This document shows positions 20,142 through 29,362 of a DNA stretch of 64,000 bases, piece by piece; within the stretch, counting starts at the first letter, position 1, and every line of letters starts with the position of its first letter. The stretch comes from Microvenator marinus (GTDB taxonomy: Bacteria; Myxococcota_A; Bradymonadia; Bradymonadales; Bradymonadaceae), in assembly GCF_007993755.1 (NCBI RefSeq), contig NZ_CP042467.1, positions 1,526,001-1,590,000 of the forward strand, in the 5' to 3' direction. A program made the position numbers and the translations under genes. The notes below the pieces were generated by a model, which saw nothing but the letters and a program-made list of their open reading frames with translations, was not told the origin of the DNA and made no database searches.

Positions 20142-22910
20142 ATGAACATTCGTTATTTGTTTGGGGTTGCAGCAATCGTTGTAGGTTGTGCCACGCCACC
20201 AGAGAAACCCGAGCCCGCAGCCAAGATCGTTGAAGAGACCATCACCACGGAGCTCCCCGAAGTCGACATTCCCTTCACAAAATTTGTGCTGCCAAACGGT
20301 TTAACACTCGTCGTGCACGAGGACCGAAAGGCCCCACTTGTGGCTGTCAACGTTTGGTATCACGTAGGCTCGAAGAACGAGTCCCCCGGCCGAACCGGGT
20401 TTGCGCACCTTTTTGAGCACCTGATGTTCCAGGGGTCGGAGAACTATCAAGGCGAATACTTCGAACCGCTTGAAAAAATTGGCGCTACCGATCTCAACGG
20501 CACCACAAACCGCGACCGCACCAATTACTTCCAAACTGTGCCGAAGCACGCACTCGACGTTGCGCTCTTCATGGAGTCCGACCGCATGGGCCACTTCGCG
20601 GGCGCCATCACGCAAGAGAGGCTCGACGAGCAGCGCGAGGTCGTCAAAAACGAGAAGCGTCAGAACTACCTAAACCGCCCTTATGGCCGTGTTTGGATGT
20701 TGGTGACCGAACTCGCGTACCCGGCCGGCCACCCCTATTCGTGGACCACAATTGGCCGCATGGCAGACCTTGATGCTGCCACGCTTGACGATGTCAAAGA
20801 ATGGTTTGGCAAGTACTACGGGGCCGCCAACGCAACGATCGTGCTTTCGGGTGATATCACGCCCGAAGAAGCGAAGGCCAAGGTCGAAAAATACTTCGGT
20901 CATATCCCGCCAGGGCCTCAAGTAGACAGACCCGGACCACGTGTGGCCCCGATGGATTCACATTCCCGCTACACGTATTCGGATAAGGTGAGCGAAGCCC
21001 GAATTCATCGCGTCTACAACGTGCCTCAATGGGGGACCGACGAGCTCGAACACCTTCGGCTCGCGGCCTACGTCATGGGCTGGGGCAAGACGTCGAGACT
21101 CTACAAACGACTCGTCCACGACGAGCAACTCGCCACGAGTGTTTCTGCCTATACCTCAGACGGCGAGATTGGTTCACAACTTTGGATCACAGCGTCTGTC
21201 AAAGCCGGTGTGGACCCAAATCGGGTTGAAGCCATTATTGATGAAGAATTGGCCTGGTTCATGGAAGACGGACCGACTTATGAAGAGCTCACCCGCGCGC
21301 GAGTCAAGCTCCTCTCCTACTTCATCGGAAGACTTGAGCGCGTTGGAGGGTTCGGTGGTACGTCAGACCTTTTGGCTCAAGCCGAGGTTTACGGCGGCGA
21401 GCCGGATTCGTATCAGCGCTCACTCGCAGTCTATAAGAGTGCGACACCTGAGGAGGTTCGAAACTCAAGCCTTCTCTGGCTGACCCCGGGCTCATTGACA
21501 CTGACCGTTGTACCCGAAGAAAAATTCTCCGCGGCGCCGCCCGCTGTGGACCGAAGCGCACTACCGACTATCGGCGCACCGGGCGACTTTGACCTCCCCG
21601 AGATTCAACGAAAGACCCTATCCAATGGAGTGGAGGTCCTTCTCATGCAAAGAGAAGACTCACCGATGGTCAACGTTCAACTTCTGTTCAAAGGCGGCTA
21701 CACGGCAGACCAGCTTGCGAAACCCGGCACCATGAACCTGACAACCTCATTGATGGACGAGGCCACAGAAACCCGCGATGCGATGGCAATCGCTGGCGAG
21801 CTTGAAGACCTTGGGGCGAGCCTCTCGTTGTCTTCATCACTCGACTCTACCGGCATTACGCTTCGCTCGCTCGGAACGACGCTCGAGCCCGCGCTCGACG
21901 TGGCGATGGATGTGGTGATGAACCCGACCTTCCCCGAGACTGACCTTGAACGAGAGCGCCAACTCACACTTTCTTCTATTCAACGCGAGAAGACTCAACC
22001 TGCGTCTATGGGGCGTCGACTCATTGGCCCCCTGCTCTTCGGGGACTCCCACGCATATGGGTTGCCATTGACCGGCTCGGGATACGAATCGACCGTGCGA
22101 GAAATCAAGCGTGAGGAACTCGTGCAAATGCACAAGTCTGTCTTCACGCCAAAGAACGTAAAAATCCTCGTCACGGGTGGAATTTCGCTCGACGAAATCA
22201 GCGCGATTCTCGAGTCGAAGATGCAGGGATGGACCGCAAAAGACGTGGCTCTTCAAGAGCCAGGACCCGCCCCTCAAAGGCAAAAGTCCGAGTTCGTGAT
22301 CATCGACAAACCTGGCGCTGCGCAGTCCATGATTATCGCCGCCCATCCGATTCCAGAAGCCAAGGCCCTAAACGTCCCCTTGGCCGACCTGGTCAACGAT
22401 GTCATCGGCGGCTCTTTCACGGCTCGTATCAACATGAACCTCAGGGAAGACAAGGGCTGGTCCTATGGTGCGCGTTCGTTTGTGCTGAGCACGTTGGGGC
22501 CTCAGGTCTTCGGCGTCTCGACCGGCGTTCAAACAGACAAGACGGCTGAGTCCATCGTTGAGATCGACCGTGAGCTGCGTGAGTACTTGACCACCCGTCC
22601 TCCTACGGAAGAAGAGCTCGAAAAGGCCAAAGCGTCCCGCACACTTAAGCTGCCAGGACGAAATGAAACCACTTCCGGTCTGCTCTCAAGTCTTAACGAA
22701 ATTGCGCTCTTTGGGTATTCTGACGACTACTTCGAGACCTATGCCAAGGATGTGAACGCGAGCAGCGTAAACGACTTGATCAAGCTTGCTCCGGCCCTGA
22801 TTCAGCCAGATAAACTTCTCTGGGTGGTCGTTGGAGATCGCGCCACGATTGAGGCAAAAATTAAAGAGCTCGGATTGGGCGAGGTCAAGGTAATGGAACT
22901 CCCCGAGTAA
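20142..22910 (+). CDS. M16 family zinc metalloprotease lipoprotein (double domain)
   Basis: A 922-residue pitrilysin-type peptidase. Lipobox VVGC gives lipidated Cys16. The first half (about 40-470) holds the inverted zinc motif HLFEH (His89, Glu92, His93), with the third ligand Glu expected in the segment around ENEKRQNYLN; it also keeps the 'N.TTNRDRTNYF' substrate region. The second half (about 490-915) repeats the M16 fold without HxxEH and should be the inactive partner. The 'SYGARSF' motif near the C-terminus is the usual substrate-clamping R/Y site of such proteases. It is probably anchored to the envelope and degrades peptides in the periplasm. A hairpin at 20109-20135 may control translation. 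Confidence 0.93.
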   Translation: MNIRYLFGVAAIVVGCATPPEKPEPAAKIVEETITTELPEVDIPFTKFVLPNGLTLVVHEDRKAPLVAVNVWYHVGSKNESPGRTGFAHLFEHLMFQGSENYQGEYFEPLEKIGATDLNGTTNRDRTNYFQTVPKHALDVALFMESDRMGHFAGAITQERLDEQREVVKNEKRQNYLNRPYGRVWMLVTELAYPAGHPYSWTTIGRMADLDAATLDDVKEWFGKYYGAANATIVLSGDITPEEAKAKVEKYFGHIPPGPQVDRPGPRVAPMDSHSRYTYSDKVSEARIHRVYNVPQWGTDELEHLRLAAYVMGWGKTSRLYKRLVHDEQLATSVSAYTSDGEIGSQLWITASVKAGVDPNRVEAIIDEELAWFMEDGPTYEELTRARVKLLSYFIGRLERVGGFGGTSDLLAQAEVYGGEPDSYQRSLAVYKSATPEEVRNSSLLWLTPGSLTLTVVPEEKFSAAPPAVDRSALPTIGAPGDFDLPEIQRKTLSNGVEVLLMQREDSPMVNVQLLFKGGYTADQLAKPGTMNLTTSLMDEATETRDAMAIAGELEDLGASLSLSSSLDSTGITLRSLGTTLEPALDVAMDVVMNPTFPETDLERERQLTLSSIQREKTQPASMGRRLIGPLLFGDSHAYGLPLTGSGYESTVREIKREELVQMHKSVFTPKNVKILVTGGISLDEISAILESKMQGWTAKDVALQEPGPAPQRQKSEFVIIDKPGAAQSMIIAAHPIPEAKALNVPLADLVNDVIGGSFTARINMNLREDKGWSYGARSFVLSTLGPQVFGVSTGVQTDKTAESIVEIDRELREYLTTRPPTEEELEKAKASRTLKLPGRNETTSGLLSSLNEIALFGYSDDYFETYAKDVNASSVNDLIKLAPALIQPDKLLWVVVGDRATIEAKIKELGLGEVKVMELPE

Positions 22911-22985
22911 ATTCCAAGCTCTGCACTTGCAACGAACTCGAACTTGGGCAACTCTCCAATAATACTCTGAAATTTCCGAGAAGTT

Positions 22986-25652
22986 ATGCCAGGCAACCTT
23001 CCAAAACCTACCACCACATTTGTGGGACGAGACGCTGAACTCAATACGATGAAGTCTCGATTCGGTGCGGGTCAACGCCTCATCACGATTCTCGGACCTG
23101 GTGGTGCAGGCAAGACGCGACTCGCCAGCGAGTACGCTCGCCGTTTTGATCAAGACTATCCCGGAGGTGTTTGGTTCTTCGAGCTCACGCCCTACACCAA
23201 TGGCGAGGACGCGCTCGAAGCGGCACGGGCGGAGTTCAATATTCGAGAAAAGGGCGGAAGCGCTATCAAGGCTATCGCCCACCAGATCGAAGAAGACGGT
23301 CCTGCCCTCTTCATTTTGGACAATTTGGAACACCTCGCCATCGACTTCGCGGACGCTGTTTCAAAATTCATGAAGCTCAGTCCGAACACCCAGATTATAG
23401 CGACTTCGAGAGAGCCGCTTCACGTCATTGGCGAGTACCAAATCCGCCTTGGTCCTTTGCAGGCTCATGATGCCGTAGAACTCTTTAAGGCCAGAGCGGC
23501 AGCGCACGTACCAAACTTCGAACTCGACGACGATGGGCGCAGATCCGTCCTAGAGCTTGCGGGTCGAGTAGACTATCTACCTCTTGCGATCGAGCTTGCG
23601 GCATCACGCGTAAGCCTTCTCAGCCCTGCAAACCTAGTAGAACGACTCACTCATCGAATGAGTGCGCTTAAGAGCCGTGAGAGAGACCGCCCGGAGCGCC
23701 ATCAAACCATCGCGGCAACCATCGAATGGTCTTGGGAGCTCCTTCCAGCGTCGTGTCAAGATGCCCTCTTAGACCTGTCGCCAATATCCGGTACTTTCAC
23801 GCTCGAAGATGCCGAAGAATTGCTCGATGGCGACGCTTTGGAGTTGGTTTCGGGGCTCCTTGATTACTCGATGCTCGAAAGAGTTGGAGAAGACCGATTC
23901 AGGGTGCTTGGAACCGTTCGGGGTTTTGCGCATATTCGACTTATGGATACTGAGCGCGCTCAGAATGTGCTGGATAAACATGCGCTCTATTTCTCTTCCA
24001 GAGTCTTGGACGCCCACCATCTGGACGCCAACGGATTTCGACTCGTTTTACCTACGCTAAAGGAAGCCGCAGCCAATCCCAACGTATCTACCAAGGTGAG
24101 AGCTCGGTGCGCTGTGGCTGCTGCTAGAGTGCTCAATAATAGCGACGGCTTCGGGGCCATCATTCGTGAACTTGAGGCGATTGAAACGTACTCGGAAGAC
24201 GCGCGCGATCCCGATATCTTTGCTGAGTCTTTGCTCTTCAGAGCTGTGTATGCGCACGACCAGCGCCAGCTAGAAGCCGCCTTAAGACTAGTGGAGCGGG
24301 CCCGTGAAAGCACTCAACACGAGTCGTTATTGCTAAGAACCCATGCGTTGCGAGCCATGATTTTGGCGGCTGATGGTCACCTCAAGGATGCGTTCGAACT
24401 CCTGGAAACGGCGCTCAAAACACAGAAGACCTCCGACCCGCGCCTCCAGCTCTTGATGCGCGGAAATCTTGCGATGATCGCGTTTTCTCTTGGCGACCAA
24501 CAACGAGGCACCGAACTTCTGGCCGAGACTTTGGTACAAGCCGAGGCTCTCAAAGATCACGGTACGCGGGCGCGAACCTTGACCAACCTCGGGGTTGCCG
24601 CAAGTGCGCAGGGAAGAGACGACGAAGCGCGAAGGTACTTTCGAGACGCCGCACAGATCTTGGACGAACTGGGAGACACCAAATTCCAAGCGGTGGCTAT
24701 CGCATCTCTGGCTGATATCGAACGCCACGCGGGCAACAATGATGCGGCGCTCGAACTCTACGCCCAGGGACTCGAACTCGCCCGCAGTGCAAAGTCTTCG
24801 AGCATTGAACTTCGCTGCCTGGCCGGGCGCGCGAGCCTTTATCTTGACGCACAAGACCGCGGCTACCTCGTCCAAGCCATGGAGAAAGTTGAGGACGAGT
24901 CCGAGACTATCGATTCGCAAGTCACTCGGTCCTATCTCTTTTTCTTCGACCTCTGGTTTGAGAATGACCCGTTGGCTCGGCATCAGGCCAGATTGATGCT
25001 CGACTTTCAGACCCTTCCCGACGCATGGAAGGCTGTCATCGCGGGACTTCTGGCGCTTTCATACGCGGTTCGTCACGATTTTTCGGCAGCAGAATCGAAT
25101 ATCCAACGCGCAAAAACCTTCGCGACGGGCGAGTTTGCTCCAGCTTTTGTTTCTGCGGCGGAGCTCATTGCTCGGCGGATTCAAAACGCCTCTTCCGAAG
25201 ACTACGCACCAGCTCTTCAAGCTCTACAGAGCGCATCTTCGGACGACCTCACTGTATGGCCAAGATTCGAAGCTCTTAGGCTTCTGCGTGAGATTGCGCG
25301 ACGCCATGCGCCGCAGACGTCCAAGGCAGTTCTCCGAATCACGAAAGACGGCCGCAAATTCATCGCCCCCGGCGAGAACGAGGTCATCGACTTCACCCGC
25401 CGTGGTGCGCTCCGAATGATCCTCGTTGGTCTAGCTGAGCTACGCCGTGACCAGCCGGGTGTCGGTATTTCCCTGGATGACGTACTTGAGATGGGGTGGC
25501 CGGGTGAACGGGTGACTCCTGAAGCGGCGGCGAGCCGTGTCTACACGGCAATTCGTACGTTGCGCGGCTTTGGCCTTGATGACCACCTCCTCACTACCGA
25601 TCAAGGCTATCTCTTCTCTACAGAGCTCGACGTCTCGTTCGAAGAGCTCTAG
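22986..25652 (+). CDS. NB-ARC-type ATPase regulator with TPR repeats and C-terminal winged helix
   Basis: An 888-residue signal-transduction ATPase. It opens like AfsR/SARP-type regulators (TTFVGRDAEL), then Walker A GPGGAGKT (37-44), Walker B in LFILDNLEHL (about 107-116) and the switch motif ATSREPL. A winged-helix linker region with ATIEWSW follows. From about 400 to 740 there are TPR-like helical repeats. The last 80 residues (LDDVLEMGWPGERVTP, then SRVYTAIRTLR and a final 'TTDQGYLF' wing) look like a Trans_reg_C/OmpR-type winged helix. In SARP proteins this DNA-binding domain is N-terminal, so the order here is unusual. Its 3' end overlaps the convergent surface-protein gene by 35 bases. 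Probable transcription regulator. Confidence 0.85.
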   Translation: MPGNLPKPTTTFVGRDAELNTMKSRFGAGQRLITILGPGGAGKTRLASEYARRFDQDYPGGVWFFELTPYTNGEDALEAARAEFNIREKGGSAIKAIAHQIEEDGPALFILDNLEHLAIDFADAVSKFMKLSPNTQIIATSREPLHVIGEYQIRLGPLQAHDAVELFKARAAAHVPNFELDDDGRRSVLELAGRVDYLPLAIELAASRVSLLSPANLVERLTHRMSALKSRERDRPERHQTIAATIEWSWELLPASCQDALLDLSPISGTFTLEDAEELLDGDALELVSGLLDYSMLERVGEDRFRVLGTVRGFAHIRLMDTERAQNVLDKHALYFSSRVLDAHHLDANGFRLVLPTLKEAAANPNVSTKVRARCAVAAARVLNNSDGFGAIIRELEAIETYSEDARDPDIFAESLLFRAVYAHDQRQLEAALRLVERARESTQHESLLLRTHALRAMILAADGHLKDAFELLETALKTQKTSDPRLQLLMRGNLAMIAFSLGDQQRGTELLAETLVQAEALKDHGTRARTLTNLGVAASAQGRDDEARRYFRDAAQILDELGDTKFQAVAIASLADIERHAGNNDAALELYAQGLELARSAKSSSIELRCLAGRASLYLDAQDRGYLVQAMEKVEDESETIDSQVTRSYLFFFDLWFENDPLARHQARLMLDFQTLPDAWKAVIAGLLALSYAVRHDFSAAESNIQRAKTFATGEFAPAFVSAAELIARRIQNASSEDYAPALQALQSASSDDLTVWPRFEALRLLREIARRHAPQTSKAVLRITKDGRKFIAPGENEVIDFTRRGALRMILVGLAELRRDQPGVGISLDDVLEMGWPGERVTPEAAASRVYTAIRTLRGFGLDDHLLTTDQGYLFSTELDVSFEEL

Positions 25653-27258
25653 CCCTTACAACACCCTGACCAAAGAAAAGTAGCAAGAGCGCAAAAAGAG
25701 GACTACCCATCCCAGGCGTGGCACATCCTGTGCCGGAGACGATGGTCTCCGTCGTGGGAAGAGGCAGCTCCATATCCGGTGCTCCCATATCAGGTACGCC
25801 CATATCAGGTGCGTCTTCACACGCATCTCCAACACCATCGGCGTCTGAATCCATCTGGTCGGCATTGGCAACATCAGGGCAGTTATCCTCAGAGTCGTAG
25901 ACTCCATCAGAGTCGCCATCACGTCGCACCACAATATCCCCAGTTGATACCGAACCCGCAAACCCACCTTCATTGGGACGAGTCCAAGTAGCGGTGTTTG
26001 AAACAACCGTGCCGTCTTCTACGTCGGCGATCACGGCATCCACCACAATTTTGACTGACTCACCGGGCTCAACGACCACGTTATTGAGCTCTAGGCCACT
26101 TGCTGCTGTGTTTTGTGTGCCCGAATCATTCGAGACCAAAACCCACGACTCAAATGCATCCGAGAACTCGTCAGAAAGCGTTACCGTGCCGGTCTCGTTT
26201 CCGGTGTTCTCCAGATGAATCTCGAACCGCACCATTCCCCCCGCCAGCGCCACTTCGGAATCAACCGAGGTCCATTGTTTGAAGGAATTCTGGGTCAAGA
26301 CAGGGTCAAAGAGATTCACGCCCACCACGTTCACCGCGAGCCACACCTTATCCTCGCCGGCGCTATAGGTCAGGGCGACCTTGGTATCTCCAGCCGTCAA
26401 GGCCCCCGTGATATCGAACCTATCTACGTCCACTCCCACCACACCTTCACGAACTGGGTCAGTGGTGTTGATGGTACGATTGAACGGGTTGTTCACCGGA
26501 TTGATGGAGTCTTCGAGGCGCAATGGTCCTGCCGCTCCCGGCAATCCGTTAACCTCGATGAACTCCTCACCTTCGCCAGCCGTATCGCCTTCCAGCACAA
26601 AATAGGTCAGCTCGCCGTCTGGATTTGTATCTACGTTAACGTCGAGTTCAAACGTCACAGCTTGCTCGGCGAGCACGTAATTTCCGTCGTAGAGGGCCAC
26701 CCGACGCGGAGGAAGTGTGTCCTTCTCGTAGACCCAGAGAAAAGCCGCTGAGGCCGTATCTGTTGAACCGTCTGCGATCAGGCCCTCGTACTCGCTCACT
26801 GACCACTGCCCCACGATATCGGGTCCCGCATCGGCTGAGATATCGGCGTGACAGACCCACACATCGTATGAGCCGGCATCCGCCCCCGAACAATAGCAGC
26901 GGTCTGCAACGATTTGGCGCACGGCACCATCTGGCCTAGAAATTTGAACCTCACGATCGGCGTCTGAGCCCACACAATCGTCACCGTTTTGAATCTGAGT
27001 TCCGCCCCAATAGAGTCGGGCCGCCACCAAGTTCACATCCGATGGAAGAGCACTGGCCGAAACATTGACCACGGCAGGGAGAATCAGTTTGTCGGCCCGC
27101 TGATTGGAATTCGTATCGTAGGCCATGGGCACGCCAGTCATGAACGCGCTCACGCGCCCCTCCCACGACTCTCGAAGCTCCAGCGGCTCGTTGGCAAATG
27201 CCGGCGCAGCCACGAGATTCAAACCTAATAGACAAAGACATTTAAGTTTCGAAGACAT
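25618..27258 (-). CDS. Secreted surface protein with thrombospondin type 3 repeat and MYXO-CTERM-like tail
   Basis: A 546-residue exported protein. A Sec signal peptide ends near AAPAFA. The N-terminal 300 residues form an unknown beta-rich domain with several Cys residues; a DUF11-like immunoglobulin fold follows (about 310-440, with LENTGNETG and VSNTATW). Next come calcium-binding type 3 repeats (DGDSDGVYDSEDNCP, DSDADGVGDACED), a 'PDMG' linker, and a C-terminal GC, a hydrophobic helix (LFALLLLFFG) and an Arg-rich end. That layout resembles the MYXO-CTERM sorting signal. I chose ATG 27258 with AGAGG upstream rather than TTG 27273. It lies 11 bases downstream of the ClC gene. Function unknown, surface location likely. 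Confidence 0.82.
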   Translation of the reverse strand: MSSKLKCLCLLGLNLVAAPAFANEPLELRESWEGRVSAFMTGVPMAYDTNSNQRADKLILPAVVNVSASALPSDVNLVAARLYWGGTQIQNGDDCVGSDADREVQISRPDGAVRQIVADRCYCSGADAGSYDVWVCHADISADAGPDIVGQWSVSEYEGLIADGSTDTASAAFLWVYEKDTLPPRRVALYDGNYVLAEQAVTFELDVNVDTNPDGELTYFVLEGDTAGEGEEFIEVNGLPGAAGPLRLEDSINPVNNPFNRTINTTDPVREGVVGVDVDRFDITGALTAGDTKVALTYSAGEDKVWLAVNVVGVNLFDPVLTQNSFKQWTSVDSEVALAGGMVRFEIHLENTGNETGTVTLSDEFSDAFESWVLVSNDSGTQNTAASGLELNNVVVEPGESVKIVVDAVIADVEDGTVVSNTATWTRPNEGGFAGSVSTGDIVVRRDGDSDGVYDSEDNCPDVANADQMDSDADGVGDACEDAPDMGVPDMGAPDMELPLPTTETIVSGTGCATPGMGSPLFALLLLFFGQGVVRARALRTRRRAL

Positions 27259-27269
27259 TATTCTACCTC

Positions 27270-28574
27270 TCAATTCGAGGCGTCTTCTGCCACTTTTCCT
27301 TCTGAAGTTCCACCCTTTTGAGGCGAATCAATTTCGGCAATGGTCTCGGTTTGCTCTGGAATCTCACTACTCTTAAAAAGACCCACACGTTGGGCGGAGT
27401 AAATCGACCTGTGACCGGTCAAGATATAGGCCACAAAACAAACCAACATCACGTGGGGTAACACGTGAATCCCCAGCAATTCTGCCGCCATCACGCTAAG
27501 GGCCAGGGGCGCATTGGACGCTGCAGCGAACACCGCAGCGAGCCCCACCCCCGCTCCATATTCGACCGGAATGCCGAGTACCCCCGAAAGCACGCTCCCG
27601 AGCGCCGCCCCAATAAAGAACAACGGTGTTACCTCGCCGCCCAGGAAACCTGCACCAAGGGTGATCGCCGTAAAGATGAGTTTGAGCGCGAATACCTGAG
27701 CTCCTAGCCCAGGCTCTTCAAACGCGCTCAAGATCGTGGGTACACCAAGACCAAGATACTGGCTGGTGCCAACGACCTTCCAAAGAAAGACTACCAACAC
27801 GCCGCCGATAAACATGCGCAGAGCCGGGTGCTGAACCCAACGGCCAAGATGCGCCTTGATGAGATGAGTGAGCTCGATAAACCCAACGGTTGCGAGCGCC
27901 ATGGCCGCTGCAAATACGAGCCATTTCCCCATCAAGATTGGCTCCAGACTCAGGTCTCCCAGAACTGGGTACGCTGCGTGCCCGACTCCCCAGGCATGGC
28001 AGGTCCAGTCTCCAACGATGGCTGCCGCGAGGCACGGCGCAAACGCTCGGTAGCGCAGGCGTCCGAGCACCACAAACTCCATCCCGAAAATCATTCCGGC
28101 GATCGGTGTCCCGAAGACCGATCCGAATCCACCGGCGACGCCTGCGCAGATCAACTCCTGCCTGTATTTCTCCGGAATCTTCAAAGCGTATAACACGCCA
28201 TCTGCGATGCTCGCCCCCATCTGGACCGCGGTCCCTTCGCGCCCTGCACTTCCGCCAAAAAGATGCGTCCACACGGTGCCGAGCATGACCATTGGAGCAA
28301 GACGAAGCGGTATCTGAGGCCCGCCCTGCCAAATCGTGTCCACCACCAGGTTCGTACCTCGTATGACCGATTGGCCCCAACGGTGCAGAATCCAGCCCAT
28401 CAAGAGACCCGCGACCGGCAAGAAGTAGACAATCACCTCATTGGTATTGCGCGTCAGGGTTGCCCATTCGAGGAGCACCAAGAAGAGCGCCGATGCCGAA
28501 CCGGAAAGCAGGCCAATGAACGAGCCAATCGCCAACCAAAACCCGAGCACTTTGATTCGAGGCACTAACGTCAT
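27270..28574 (-). CDS. ClC-family anion transporter, probable fluoride (CLC-F) type
   Basis: A 434-residue membrane protein with about ten hydrophobic helices. ClC landmarks: 'VIRGTNLVVD' where chloride-type members have GSGIP; 'FGGSAGREGTAVQMG', which holds the gating Glu; and 'GGEVTPLFFIGAALG', the GxFxP-equivalent. The GREGT-x-VQMG form and the Asn in place of the central Ser region match my memory of the fluoride/proton antiporter branch rather than chloride exchangers. The tail after about 400 is soluble and charged. I see no fluoride riboswitch upstream. It is divergent from the SDR gene at 28672 and precedes the surface-protein gene by 11 bases. ClC family is sure, fluoride specificity is inference. 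Confidence 0.9.
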   Translation of the reverse strand: MTLVPRIKVLGFWLAIGSFIGLLSGSASALFLVLLEWATLTRNTNEVIVYFLPVAGLLMGWILHRWGQSVIRGTNLVVDTIWQGGPQIPLRLAPMVMLGTVWTHLFGGSAGREGTAVQMGASIADGVLYALKIPEKYRQELICAGVAGGFGSVFGTPIAGMIFGMEFVVLGRLRYRAFAPCLAAAIVGDWTCHAWGVGHAAYPVLGDLSLEPILMGKWLVFAAAMALATVGFIELTHLIKAHLGRWVQHPALRMFIGGVLVVFLWKVVGTSQYLGLGVPTILSAFEEPGLGAQVFALKLIFTAITLGAGFLGGEVTPLFFIGAALGSVLSGVLGIPVEYGAGVGLAAVFAAASNAPLALSVMAAELLGIHVLPHVMLVCFVAYILTGHRSIYSAQRVGLFKSSEIPEQTETIAEIDSPQKGGTSEGKVAEDASN

Positions 28575-28671
28575 AGTCGTGCTTTACCCGCAATCGACCA
28601 AATTGCAACTCTTCGCGGACCTTTGTCATCTTAGGTGCGCGTTTGACCCCAAACTGACTCAAAGGAGAGAA

Positions 28672-29355
28672 ATGCACTTCTTAGTAACTGGCGCTAATCG
28701 TGGTCTAGGGCTCGAATTCACAAAACAACTCTTGGAGGCAGGACACCAGGTCATAGCGACGAGCCGCAATCCTTCGGAGGCTTCAGACCTTCGGGCGCTT
28801 GAATCGGCCTCGTTGCGTCTCATGGCTTTGGATATCTCAAAGCCTGAGAGTGTGGATGCGTTCGCCAAAGCGTTGAACGACGAGGCCATCGATGTCTTGA
28901 TCAACAACGCCGGCCATTACTCACGCGTATCGGTAGGTTTTGACCACCTCAACTTTGACGGTGTTTTGCACGACTTCGCCGTCAATGGGATTGGTACTTT
29001 GCGGGTGACCCAGGCGCTCCTTCCCAATCTGCGACGCGGAAACGCAAAGAAGATCGCGAATATCTCTTCGAAGATGGGTTCGATCACCGACAATACAAGC
29101 GGAGGCTCCTACGCCTATCGTATGTCGAAAGCTGCGGTGAATATGGCGACTCGCTCGCTGGCCAACGATCTCAGGTCCGAAGGGTTCACCGTGCTGACCT
29201 TCCATCCCGGCTGGGTCCAGACTGATATGGGCGGCCCCAACGCGCTGATCGAGCCACCGGAAAGCATTGCCGGTATGCTCAAAGTCGTTGACAATGCCGG
29301 CCTTGAACAAAGTGGCCGATTCTGGGACTACCGCGGTCAAGAACTACCCTGGTGA
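28672..29355 (+). CDS. Short-chain dehydrogenase/reductase
   Basis: A 227-residue classical SDR. The NAD(P) motif TGANRGLG (6-13), NNAG, the catalytic Ser in NISSKMGS and YxxxK in YRMSK are all present, so it should be an active oxidoreductase with a Rossmann fold. The substrate is unknown; the form resembles the carbonyl-reductase/CsgA-like group. ATG 28672 is fixed by AAAGGAGAG directly upstream; an in-frame extension to 28441 lies antisense to the ClC gene and is not credible. yaaA starts seven bases after the stop, so the two form an operon. Confidence 0.92.
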   Translation: MHFLVTGANRGLGLEFTKQLLEAGHQVIATSRNPSEASDLRALESASLRLMALDISKPESVDAFAKALNDEAIDVLINNAGHYSRVSVGFDHLNFDGVLHDFAVNGIGTLRVTQALLPNLRRGNAKKIANISSKMGSITDNTSGGSYAYRMSKAAVNMATRSLANDLRSEGFTVLTFHPGWVQTDMGGPNALIEPPESIAGMLKVVDNAGLEQSGRFWDYRGQELPW

Positions 29356-29362
29356 GGTTTTT

